A stretch of 64,000 nt of DNA from Thereva unica (Eukaryota > Arthropoda > Insecta > Diptera > Therevidae), in the NCBI GenBank assembly GCA_949987705.1, contig OX465286.1:17063676-17127675 (forward strand). The letters are read 5' to 3'. The position numbers were made by a program, and so were the translations under genes. Numbering within the stretch: position 1 is the first letter of the stretch; each line of letters starts with the position of its first letter. The notes under the pieces are model-generated. The model did no database searches. It was given only the letters and a program-made list of their open reading frames with translations, and was not told the origin of the DNA. Below are positions 24,101-36,278 of the stretch, piece by piece.

Positions 24101-27100
24101 AAGGGCTCGCTCCCCCGAGTTCAGCGCACTTGATTTGGTCCAGAAATCCCAAGGGGTTCGGGAGATATCCCCTCTTTTGTGATTTCCGCAAGGGGCTGCA
24201 GAATGCCCATTATCTCGGGAAATACTGGTCAGCCCGGGGTGGGATTGAATTCACAGCCTCCCTGGGAGGTCCCTAACAATTTCCCATCCAAAAATGGGCC
24301 ACTCCAGAATTTTCCCAAAACCGGAAAATTTTCAAAGGGGTACCCCTTGGGATATTTTTGGTCGATTTCACGAAAGTGCTGGGATCTTAATGAATGGGGT
24401 ATCGTTGGAAAGGGCTCGCTCCCCCGAGTTCAGCGCACTTGATTTGGTCCAGAAATCCCAAGGGGTTCGGGAGATATCCCCTGTTTTGTGATTTCCCCAA
24501 GCGGGGCTGCAGAATGCCCATTATCTCGGGAAATACTGGTCAGCCCGGGGTGGGATTGAATTCACAGCCTCCCTGGGAGGTCCCTAACAATTTCCCATCC
24601 CAAAAAGGGCCACTCCAGAATTTTCCCAAAACCGGAAAATTTTCAAAGGGATATTTTTGGTCGATTTCACGAAAGTGCTGGGATCTTAATGAATGGGGTA
24701 TCGTTGGAAAGGGCTCGCTCCCCCGAGTTCAGCGCACTTGATTTGGTCCAGAAATTCCAAGGGGTTCGGGAGATATCCCCTCTTTTGTGATTTCCCCAAG
24801 CGGGGCTGCAGAATGCCCATTATCTCGGGAAATACTGGTCAGCCCGGGGTGGGATTGAATTCACAGCCTCGCTGGGAGGTCCCTAACAATTTCCCATCCA
24901 AAAAATGGCCACTCCAGAATTTTCCCAAAACCGGAAAATTTTCAAAGGGATATTTTTGGTCGATTTCACGAAAGTGCTGGGATCTTAATGAATGGGGTAT
25001 CGTTGGAAAGGGCTCGCTCCCCCGAGTTCAGCGCACTTGATTTGGTCCAGAAATCCCAAGGGGTTCGGGAGATATCCCCTCTTTTGTGATTTCCGCAAGG
25101 GGGCTGCAGAATGCCCATTATCTCGGGAAATACTGGTCAGCCCGGGGTGGGATTGAATTCACAGCCTCCCTGGGAGGTCCCTAACAATTTCCCATCCCAA
25201 AAAGGGCCACTCCAGAATTTTCCCAAAACCGGAAAATTTTCAAAGGGGTACCCCTTGGGATATTTTTGATCGATTTCACGAAAGTGCTGGGATCTTAATG
25301 AATGGGGTATCGTTGGAAAGGGCTCGCTCCCCCGAGTTCAGCGCACTTGATTTGGTCCAGAAATCCCAAGGGGTTCGGGAAATATCCCCTGTTTTGTGAT
25401 TTCCCCAAGCGGGGCTGCAGAATGCCCATTATCTCGGGAAATACTGGTCAGCCCGGGGTGGGATTGAATTCACAGCCTCCCTGGGAGGTCCCTAACAATT
25501 TCCCATCCAAAAAAGGGCCACTCCAGAATTTTCCCAAAACCGGAAAATTTTCAAAGGGATATTTTTGGTCGATTTCACGAAAGTGCTGGGATCTTAATGA
25601 ATGGGGTATCGTTGGAAAGGGCTCGCTCCCCCGAGTTCAGCACACTTGATTTGGTCCAGAAATCCCAAGGGGTTCGGGAGATATCCCCTGTTTTGTGATT
25701 TCCCCAAGCGGGGCTGCAGAATGCCCATTATCTCGGGAAATACTGGTCAGCCCGGGGTGGGATTGAATTCACAGCCTCCCTGGGAGGTCCCTAACAATTT
25801 CCCATCCAAAAAAGGGCCACTCCAGAATTTTCCCAAAACCGGAAAATTTTCAAAGGGGTCCCTTGGGATATTTTTGGTCGATTTCACGAAAGTGCTGGGA
25901 TCTTAATGAATGGGGTATCGTTGGAAAGGGCTCGCTCCCCCGAGTTCAGCGCACTTGATTTGGTCCAGAAATTCCAAGGGATTCGGGAGATATCCCCTCT
26001 TTTGTGATTTCCCCAAGGGGGCTGCAGAATGCCCATTATCTCGGGAAATACTGGTCAGCCCGGGGTGGGATTGAATTCACAGCCTCCCTGGGAGGTCCCT
26101 AACAATTTCCCATCCAAAAAAGGGCCACTCCAGAATTTTCCCAAAACCGGAAAATGTTCAAAGGGGTACCCCTTGGGATATTGTTGGTCGATTTCACGAA
26201 AGTGCTGGGATCTTAATGAATGCGGTATCGTTGGAAAGGACTCGCTCCCCCGAGTTCAGCGCACTTGATTTGGTCCAGAAATCCCAAGGGGTTCGGGAGA
26301 TATCCCCTCTTTTGTGATTTCCCCAAGCGGGGCTGCAGAATGCCCATTATCTCGGGAAATACTGGTCAGCCCGGGGTGGGATTGAATTCACAGCCTCCCT
26401 GGGAGGTCCCTAAAAATTTCCCATCCAAAAAAGGGCCACTCCAGAATTTTCCCAAAACCGGAAAATTTTCAAAGCGGTACCCCTTGGGATATTTTTGGTC
26501 GATTTCACGAAAGTGCTGGGATCTTAATGAATGGGGTATCGTTGGAAAGGGCTCGCTCCCCCGAGTTCAGCGCACTTGATTTGGTCCAGAAATCCCAAGG
26601 GGTTCGGGAGATATCCCCTGTTTTGTGATTTCCCCAAGGGGGGCTGCAGAATGCCCATTATCTCGGGAAATACTGGTCAGCCCGGGGTGGGATTGAATTC
26701 ACAGCCTCCCTGGGAGGTCCCTAACAATTTCCCATCCAAAAAAGGGCCACTCCAGAATTTTCCCAAAACCGGAAAATTTTCAAAGGGCTACCCCTTGGGA
26801 TATTTTTGGTCGATTTCACGAAAGTGCTGGGATCTTAATGAATGGGGTATCGTCGGAAAGGGCTCGCTCCCCCGAGCTCAGCGCACTTGATTTGGTCCAG
26901 AAATTCCAAGGGGTTCGGGAGATATCCCCTCTTTTGTGATTTCCCCAAGCGGGGCTGCAGAATGCCCATTATCTCGGGAAATACTGGTCAGCCCGGGGTG
27001 GGATTGAATTCACAGCCTCCCTGGAAGGTCCCTAACAATTTCCCATCCAAAAAAGGGCCACTCCAGAATTTTCCCAAAACCGGAAAATTTTCAAAGGGGT

Positions 27101-28388
27101 CCCTTGGGATATTTTTGGTCGATTTCACGAAAGTGCTGGGATCTTAATGAATGGGGTATCGTTGGAAAGGGCTCGCTCCCCCGAGTTCAGCGCACTTGAT
27201 TTGGTCCAGAAATCCCAAGGGGTTCGGGAGATATCCCCTGTTTTGTGATTTCCCCAAGGGGGCTGCAGAATGCCCATTATCTCGGGAAATACTGGTCAGC
27301 CCGGGGTGGGATTGAATTCACAGCCTCCCTGGGAGGTCCCTAACAATTTCCCATCCAAAAAAGGGCCACTCCAGAATTTTCCCAAAACCGGAAAATTTTC
27401 AAAGGGGTCCCTTGGGATATTTTTGGTCGATTTCACGAAAGTGCTCGGATCTTAATGAATGGGGTATCGTTGGAAAGGGCTCGGTCCCCCGAGTTCAGCG
27501 CACTTGATTTGGTCCAGAAATCCCAAGGGGTTCGGGAGATATCCCCTCTTTTGTGATTTCCCCAAGCGGGGCTGCAGAATGCCCATTATCTCGGGAAATA
27601 CTGGTCAGCCCGGGGTGGGATTGAATTCACAGCCTCCCTGGGAGGTCCCTAACAATTTCCCATCCAAAAAAGGGCCACTCCAGAATTTTCCCAAAACCGG
27701 AAAATTTTCAAAGGGGTCCCTTGGGATATTTTTGGTCGATTTCACGAAAGTGCTGGGATCTTAATGAATGGGGTATCGTTGGAAAGGGCTCTCTCCCCCG
27801 AGTTCAGCGCACTTGATTTGGTCCAGAAATTCCAAGGGATTCGGGAGATATCCCCTCTTTTGTGATTTCCCCAAGGGGGCTGCAGAATGCCCATTATCTC
27901 GGGAAATACTGGTCAGCCCGGGGTGGGATTGAATTCACAGCCTCCCTGGGAGGTCCCTAACAATTTCCCATCCAAAAAAGGGCCACTCCAGAATTTTCCC
28001 AAAACCGGAAAATTTTCAAAGGGGTACCCCTTGGGATATTTTTGGTCGATTTCACGAAAGTGCTGGGATCTTAATGAATGGGGTATCGTTGGAAAGGGCT
28101 CGCTCCCCCGAGTTCAGCGCACTTGATTTGGTCCAGAAATCCCAAGGGGTTCGGGAGATATCCCCTCTTTTGTGATTTCCCCAAGCGGGGCTGCAGAATG
28201 CCCATTATCTCGGGAAATACTGGTCAGCCCGGGGTGGGATTGAATTCACAGCCTCCCTGGGAGGTCCCTAACAATTTCCCATCCAAAAAAGGGCCACTCC
28301 AGAATTTTCCCAAAACCGGAAAATTTTCAAAGGGGTACCCCTTGGGATATTTTTGGTCGATTTCACGAAAGTGCTGGGATCTTAATGA

Positions 28389-31300
28389 ATGGGGTATCGT
28401 TGGAAAGGGCTCGCTCCCCCGAGTTCAGCGCACTTGATTTGGTCCAGAAATCCCAAGGGGTTCGGGAGATATCCCCTCTTTTGTGATTTCCCCAAGCGGG
28501 GCTGCAGAATGCCCATTATCTCGGGAAATACTGGTCAGCCCGGGGTGGGATTGAATTCACAGCCTCCTTGGGAGGTCCCTAACAATTTCCCAACCAAAAT
28601 AGGGCCACTCCAGAATTTTCCCAAAACCGGAAAATTTTCAAAGGGATATTTTTGGTCGATTTCACGAAAGTGCTGAGATCTTAATGAATGGGGTATCGTT
28701 GGAAAGAGCTCGCTCCCCCGAGTTCAGCGCACTTGATTTGGTCCAGAAATTCCAAGGGGTTCGGGAGTTATCCCCTCTTTTGTGATTTCCCCAAGGGGGG
28801 CTGCAGAATGCCCATTATCTCGGGAAATACTGGTCAGCCCGGGGTGGGATTGAATTCACAGCCTCCCTGGGAGGTCCCTAACAATTTCCCATCCAAAAAA
28901 GGGCCACTCCAGAATTTTCCCAAAACCGGAAAATTTTCAAAGGGATATTTTTGGTCGATTTCACGAAAGTGCTGAGATCTTAATGAATGGGGTATCGTTG
29001 GAAAGGGCTCGCTCCCCCGAGTTCAGCGCACTTGATTTGGTCCAGAAATCCCAAGGGGTTCGGGAGATATCCCCTGTTTTGTGATTTCCCCAAGGGGGGC
29101 TGCAGAATGCCCATTATCTCGGGAAATACTGGTCAGCCCGGGGTGGGATTGAATTCACAGCCTCCCTGGGAGGTCCCTAACAATTTCCCATCCAAAAAAG
29201 GGCCACTCCAGAATTTTCCCAAAACCGGAAAATTTTCAAAGGGGTCCCTTGGGATATTTTTGGTCGATTTCACGAAAGTGCTGGGATCTTAATGAATGGT
29301 GTATCGTTGGAAAGGGCTCGCTCCCCCGAGTTCAGCGCACTTGATTTGGTCCAGAAATTCCAAGGGGTTCGGGAGATATCCCCTCTTTTGTGATTTCCCC
29401 AAGCGGGGCTGCAGAATGCCCATTATCTCGGGAAATACTGGTCAGCCCGGGGTGGGATTGAATTCACAGCCTCGCTGGGAGGTCCCTAACAATTTCCCAT
29501 CCAAAAAATGGCCACTCCAGAATTTTCCCAAAACCGGAAAATTTTCAAAAGGATATTTTTGGTCGATTTCACGAAAGTGCTGGGATCTTAATGAATGGGG
29601 TATCGTTGGAAAGGGCTCGCTCCCCCGAGTTCAGCGCACTTGATTTGGTCCAGAAATTCCAAGGGGTTCGGGAGTTATCCCCTCTTTTGTGATTTCCCCA
29701 AGGGGGCTGCAGAATGCCCATTATCTCGGGAAATACTGGTCAGCCCGGGGTGGGATTGAATTCACAGCCTCCCTGGGAGGTCCCTAACAATTTCCCATCC
29801 AAAAAAGGGCCACTCCAGAATTTTCCCAAAACCGGAAAATTTTCAAAGGGGTACCCCTTGGGATATTTTTGGTCGATTTCACGAAAGTGCTGGGATCTTA
29901 ATGAATGGGGTATCGTTGGAAAGGGCTCGCTCCCCCGAGTTCAGCGCACTTGATTTGGTCCAGAAATCCCAAGGGGTTCGGGAGATATCCCCTCTTTTGT
30001 GATTTCCCCAAGCGGGGCTGCAGAATGCCCATTATCTCGGGAAATACTGGTCAGCCCGGGGTGGGATTGAATTCACAGCCTCCTTGGGAGGTCCCTAACA
30101 ATTTCCCAACCAAAATAGGGCCACTCCAGAATTTTCCCAAAACCGGAAAATTTTCAAAGGGATATTTTTGGTCGATTTCACGAAAGTGCTGAGATCTTAA
30201 TGAATGGGGTATCGTTGGAAAGGGCTCGCTCCCCCGAGTTCAGCGCACTTGATTTGGTCCAGAAATCCCAAGGGGTTCGGGAGATATCCCCTGTTTTGTG
30301 ATTTCCCCAAGGGGGGCTGCAGAATGCCCATTATCTCGGGAAATACTGGTCAGCCCGGGGTGGGATTGAATTCACAGCCTCCCTGGGAGGTCCCTAACAA
30401 TTTCCCATCCAAAAAAGGGCCACTCCAGAATTTTCCCAAAACCGGAAAATTTTCAAAGGGATATTTTTGGTCGATTTCACGAAAGTGCTGAGATCTTAAT
30501 GAATGGGGTATCGTTGGAAAGGGCTCGCTCCCCCGAGTTCAGCGCACTTGATTTGGTCCAGAAATCCCAAGGGGTTCGGGAGATATCCCCTGTTTTGTGA
30601 TTTCCCCAAGGGGGGCTGCAGAATGCCCATTATCTCGGGAAATACTGGTCAGCCCGGGGTGGGATTGAATTCACAGCCTCCCTGGGAGGTCCCTAACAAT
30701 TTCCCATCCAAAAAAGGGCCACTCCAGAATTTTCCCAAAACCGGAAAATTTTCAAAGGGATATTTTTGGTCGATTTCACGAAAGTGCTGAGATCTTAATG
30801 AATGGGGTATCGTTGGAAAGGGCTCGCTCCCCCGAGTTCAGCGCACTTGATTTGGTCCAGAAATCCCAAGGGGTTCGGGAGATATCCCCTGTTTTGTGAT
30901 TTCCCCAAGGGGGGCTGCAGAATGCCCATTATCTCGGGAAATACTGGTCAGCCCGGGGTGGGATTGAATTCACAGCCTCCCTGGGAGGTCCCTAACAATT
31001 TCCCATCCAAAAAAGGGCCACTCCAGAATTTTCCCAAAACCGGAAAATTTTCAAAGGGGTCCCTTGGGATATTTTTGGTCGATTTCACGAAAGTGCTGGG
31101 ATCTTAATGAATGGTGTATCGTTGGAAAGGGCTCGCTCCCCCGAGTTCAGCGCACTTGATTTGGTCCAGAAATTCCAAGGGGTTCGGGAGATATCCCCTC
31201 TTTTGTGATTTCCCCAAGCGGGGCTGCAGAATGCCCATTATCTCGGGAAATACTGGTCAGCCCGGGGTGGGATTGAATTCACAGCCTCGCTGGGAGGTCC

Positions 31301-31458
31301 CTAACAATTTCCCATCCAAAAAATGGCCACTCCAGAATTTTCCCAAAACCGGAAAATTTTCAAAAGGATATTTTTGGTCGATTTCACGAAAGTGCTGGGA
31401 TCTTAATGAATGGGGTATCGTTGGAAAGGGCTCGCTCCCCCGAGTTCAGCGCACTTGA
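28389..31458 (+). repeat. Duplicated multi-monomer block (shift 1516 / 1815 bp)
   Basis: A monomer with CCCAACCAAAATAGGG occurs at 28389 and 29905 (shift 1516). A following 308-bp-type monomer and a GAATGGTGTATCG monomer occur at 28987/30802 and 29296/31111 (shift 1815). The difference, 299 bp, is exactly one short monomer. The two near-identical neighbours at 30204 and 30503 show where the extra copy arose. Confidence 0.7.
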
Positions 31459-34400
31459 TTTGGTCCAGAAATCCCAAGGGGTTCGGGAGATATCCCCTCT
31501 TTTGTGATTTCCGCAAGGGGGCTGCAGAATGCCCATTATCTCGGGAAATACTGGTCAGCCCGGGGTGGGATTGAATTCACAGCCTCCCTGGGAGGTCCCT
31601 TACAATTTCCCATCCCAAAAAGGGCCACTCCAGAATTTTCCCAAAACCGGAAAATTTTCAAAGGGGTCCCTTGGGATATTTTTGGTCGATTTCACGAAAG
31701 TGCTGGGATCTTAATGAATGGGGTATCGTTGGAAAGGGCTCGCTCCCCCGAGTTCAGCGCACTTGATTTGGTCCAGAAATCCCAAGGGGTTCGGGAGATA
31801 TCCCCTCTTTTGTGATTTCCCCAAGCGGGGCTGCAGAATGCCCATTATCTCGGGAAATACTGGTCAGCCCGGGGTGGGATTGAATTCACAGCCTCCTTGG
31901 GGGGTCCCTAACAATTTCCCAACCAAAATAGGGCCACTCCAGAATTTTCCCAAAACCGGAAAATTTTCAAAGGGATATTTTTGGTCGATTTCACGAAAGT
32001 GCTGAGATCTTAATGAATGGGGTATCGTTGGAAAGAGCTCGCTCCCCCGAGTTCAGCGCACTTGATTTGGTCCAGAAATTCCAAGGGGTTCGGGAGTTAT
32101 CCCCTCTTTTGTGATTTCCCCAAGGGGGGCTGCAGAATGCCCATTATCTCGGGAAATACTGGTCAGCCCGGGGTGGGATTGAATTCACAGCCTCCCTGGG
32201 AGGTCCCTAACAATTTCCCATCCAAAAAAGGGCCACTCCAGAATTTTCCCAAAACCGGAAAATTTTCAAAGGGATATTTTTGGTCGATTTCACGAAAGTG
32301 CTGAGATCTTAATGAATGGGGTATCGTTGGAAAGGGCTCGCTCCCCCGAGTTCAGCGCACTTGATTTGGTCCAGAAATCCCAAGGGGTTCGGGAGATATC
32401 CCCTGTTTTGTGATTTCCCCAAGGGGGGCTGCAGAATGCCCATTATCTCGGGAAATACTGGTCAGCCCGGGGTGGGATTGAATTCACAGCCTCCCTGGGA
32501 GGTCCCTAACAATTTCCCATCCAAAAAAGGGCCACTCCAGAATTTTCCCAAAACCGGAAAATTTTCAAAGGGGTCCCTTGGGATATTTTTGGTCGATTTC
32601 ACGAAAGTGCTGGGATCTTAATGAATGGGGTATCGTCGGAAAGGGCTCGCTCCCCCGAGTTCAGCGCACTTGATTTGGTCCAGAAATCCCAAGGGGTTCG
32701 AGAGATATCCACTCTTTTGTGATTTCCCCAAGCGGGGCTGCAGAATGCCCATTATCTCGGGAAATACTGGTCAGCCCGGGGTGGGATTGAATTCACAGCC
32801 TCGCTGGGAGGTCCCTAACAATTTCCCATCCAAAAAATGGCCACTCCAGAATTTTCCCAAAACCGGAAAATTTTCAAAGGGATATTTTTGGTCGATTTCA
32901 CGAAAGTGCTGGGATCTTAATGAATGGGGTATCGTTGGAAAGGGCTCGCTCCCCCGAGTTCAGCGCACTTGGTTTGGTCCAGAAATCCCAAGGGGTTCGG
33001 GAGATATCCCCTCTTTTGTGATTTCCGCAAGGGGGCTGCAGAATGCCCATTATCTCGGGAAATACTGGTCAGCCCGGGGTGGGATTGAATTCACAGCCTC
33101 CCTGGGAGGTCCCTAACAATTTCCCATCCAAAAAAGGGCCACTCCAGAATTTTCCCAAAACCGGAAAATTTTCAAAGGGGTCCCTTGGGATATTTTTGGT
33201 CGATTTCACGAAAGTGCTGGGATCTTAATGAATGGGGTATCGTTGGAAAGGGCTCGCTCCCCCGAGTTCAGCGCACTTGATTTGGTCCAGAAATTCCAAG
33301 GGATTCGGGAGATATCCCCTCTTTTGTGATTTCCCCAAGGGGGCTGCAGAATGCCCATTATCTCGGGAAATACTGGTCAGCCCGGGGTGGGATTGAATTC
33401 ACAGCCTCCCTGGGAGGTCCCTAACAATTTCCCATCCAAAAAAGGGCCACTCCAGAATTTTCCCAAAACCGGAAAATTTTCAAAGGGGTCCCTTGGGATA
33501 TTTTTGGTCGATTTCACGAAAGTGCTGGGATCTTAATGAATGGGGTATCGTTGGAAAGGGCTCGCTCCCCCGAGTTCAGCGCACTTGATTTGGTCCAGAA
33601 ATTCCAAGGGATTCGGGAGATATCCCCTCTTTTGTGATTTCCCCAAGGGGGCTGCAGAATGCCCATTATCTCGGGAAATACTGGTCAGCCCGGGGTGGGA
33701 TTGAATTCACAGCCTCGCTGGGAGGTCCCTAACAATTTCCCATCCAAAAAATGGCCACTCCAGAATTTTCCCAAAACCGGAAAATTTTCAAAAGGATATT
33801 TTTGGTCGATTTCACGAAAGTGCTGGGATCTTAATGAATGGGGTATCGTTGGAAAGGGCTCGCTCCCCCGAGTTCAGCGCACTTGATTTGGTCCAGAAAT
33901 CCCAAGGGGTTCGGGAGATATCCCCTCTTTTGTGATTTCCGCAAGGGGGCTGCAGAATGCCCATTATCTCGGGAAATACTGGTCAGCCCGGGGTGGGATT
34001 GAATTCACAGCCTCCCTGGGAGGTCCCTTACAATTTCCCATCCCAAAAAGGGCCACTCCAGAATTTTCCCAAAACCGGAAAATTTTCAAAGGGGTCCCTT
34101 GGGATATTTTTGGTCGATTTCACGAAAGTGCTGGGATCTTAATGAATGGGGTATCGTTGGAAAGGGCTCGCTCCCCCGAGTTCAGCGCACTTGATTTGGT
34201 CCAGAAATCCCAAGGGGTTCGGGAGATATCCCCTCTTTTGTGATTTCCCCAAGCGGGGCTGCAGAATGCCCATTATCTCGGGAAATACTGGTCAGCCCGG
34301 GGTGGGATTGAATTCACAGCCTCCCTGGGAGGTCCCTAACAATTTCCCATCCAAAAAAGGGCCACTCCAGAATTTTCCCAAAACCGGAAAATTTTCAAAG

Positions 34401-36278
34401 GGGTACCCCTTGGGATATTTTTGGTCGATTTCACGAAAGTGCTGGGATCTTAATGAATGGGGTATCGTTGGAAAGGGCTCGCTCCCCCGAGTTCAGCGCA
34501 CTTGATTTGGTCCAGAAATCCCAAGGGGTTCGGGAGATATCCCCTCTTTTGTGATTTCCCCAAGCGGGGCTGCAGAATGCCCATTATCTCGGGAAATACT
34601 GGTCAGCCCGGGGTGGGATTGAATTCACAGCCTCCTTGGGAGGTCCCTAACAATTTCCCAACCAAAATAGGGCCACTCCAGAATTTTCCCAAAACCGGAA
34701 AATTTTCAAAGGGATATTTTTGGTCGATTTCACGAAAGTGCTGAGATCTTAATGAATGGGGTATCGTTGGAAAGAGCTCGCTCCCCCGAGTTCAGCGCAC
34801 TTGATTTGGTCCAGAAATTCCAAGGGGTTCGGGAGTTATCCCCTCTTTTGTGATTTCCCCAAGGGGGGCTGCAGAATGCCCATTATCTCGGGAAATACTG
34901 GTCAGCCCGGGGTGGGATTGAATTCACAGCCTCCCTGGGAGGTCCCTAACAATTTCCCATCCAAAAAAGGGCCACTCCAGAATTTTCCCAAAACCGGAAA
35001 ATTTTCAAAGGGATATTTTTGGTCGATTTCACGAAAGTGCTGAGATCTTAATGAATGGGGTATCGTTGGAAAGGGCTCGCTCCCCCGAGTTCAGCGCACT
35101 TGATTTGGTCCAGAAATCCCAAGGGGTTCGGGAGATATCCCCTGTTTTGTGATTTCCCCAAGGGGGGCTGCAGAATGCCCATTATCTCGGGAAATACTGG
35201 TCAGCCCGGGGTGGGATTGAATTCACAGCCTCCCTGGGAGGTCCCTAACAATTTCCCATCCAAAAAAGGGCCACTCCAGAATTTTCCCAAAACCGGAAAA
35301 TTTTCAAAGGGGTCCCTTGGGATATTTTTGGTCGATTTCACGAAAGTGCTGGGATCTTAATGAATGGGGTATCGTCGGAAAGGGCTCGCTCCCCCGAGTT
35401 CAGCGCACTTGATTTGGTCCAGAAATCCCAAGGGGTTCGAGAGATATCCACTCTTTTGTGATTTCCCCAAGCGGGGCTGCAGAATGCCCATTATCTCGGG
35501 AAATACTGGTCAGCCCGGGGTGGGATTGAATTCACAGCCTCGCTGGGAGGTCCCTAACAATTTCCCATCCAAAAAATGGCCACTCCAGAATTTTCCCAAA
35601 ACCGGAAAATTTTCAAAGGGATATTTTTGGTCGATTTCACGAAAGTGCTGGGATCTTAATGAATGGGGTATCGTTGGAAAGGGCTCGCTCCCCCGAGTTC
35701 AGCGCACTTGGTTTGGTCCAGAAATCCCAAGGGGTTCGGGAGATATCCCCTCTTTTGTGATTTCCGCAAGGGGGCTGCAGAATGCCCATTATCTCGGGAA
35801 ATACTGGTCAGCCCGGGGTGGGATTGAATTCACAGCCTCCCTGGGAGGTCCCTAACAATTTCCCATCCAAAAAAGGGCCACTCCAGAATTTTCCCAAAAC
35901 CGGAAAATTTTCAAAGGGGTCCCTTGGGATATTTTTGGTCGATTTCACGAAAGTGCTGGGATCTTAATGAATGGGGTATCGTTGGAAAGGGCTCGCTCCC
36001 CCGAGTTCAGCGCACTTGATTTGGTCCAGAAATTCCAAGGGATTCGGGAGATATCCCCTCTTTTGTGATTTCCCCAAGGGGGCTGCAGAATGCCCATTAT
36101 CTCGGGAAATACTGGTCAGCCCGGGGTGGGATTGAATTCACAGCCTCCCTGGGAGGTCCCTAACAATTTCCCATCCAAAAAAGGGCCACTCCAGAATTTT
36201 CCCAAAACCGGAAAATTTTCAAAGGGGTCCCTTGGGATATTTTTGGTCGATTTCACGAAAGTGCTCGGATCTTAATGA
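31111..36278 (+). repeat. Higher-order repeat block, shift 2428 / 2739 bp
   Basis: Rare variants recur in order. The monomers at 31231 and 31529 reappear at 33659 and 33957 (shift 2428). The monomers at 31718, 32017, 32316, 32625, 33043 and 33351 reappear at 34457, 34756, 35055, 35364, 35782 and 36090 (shift 2739). The two shifts differ by 311 bp, one full monomer, which is the extra standard copy at 34146. Confidence 0.75.
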
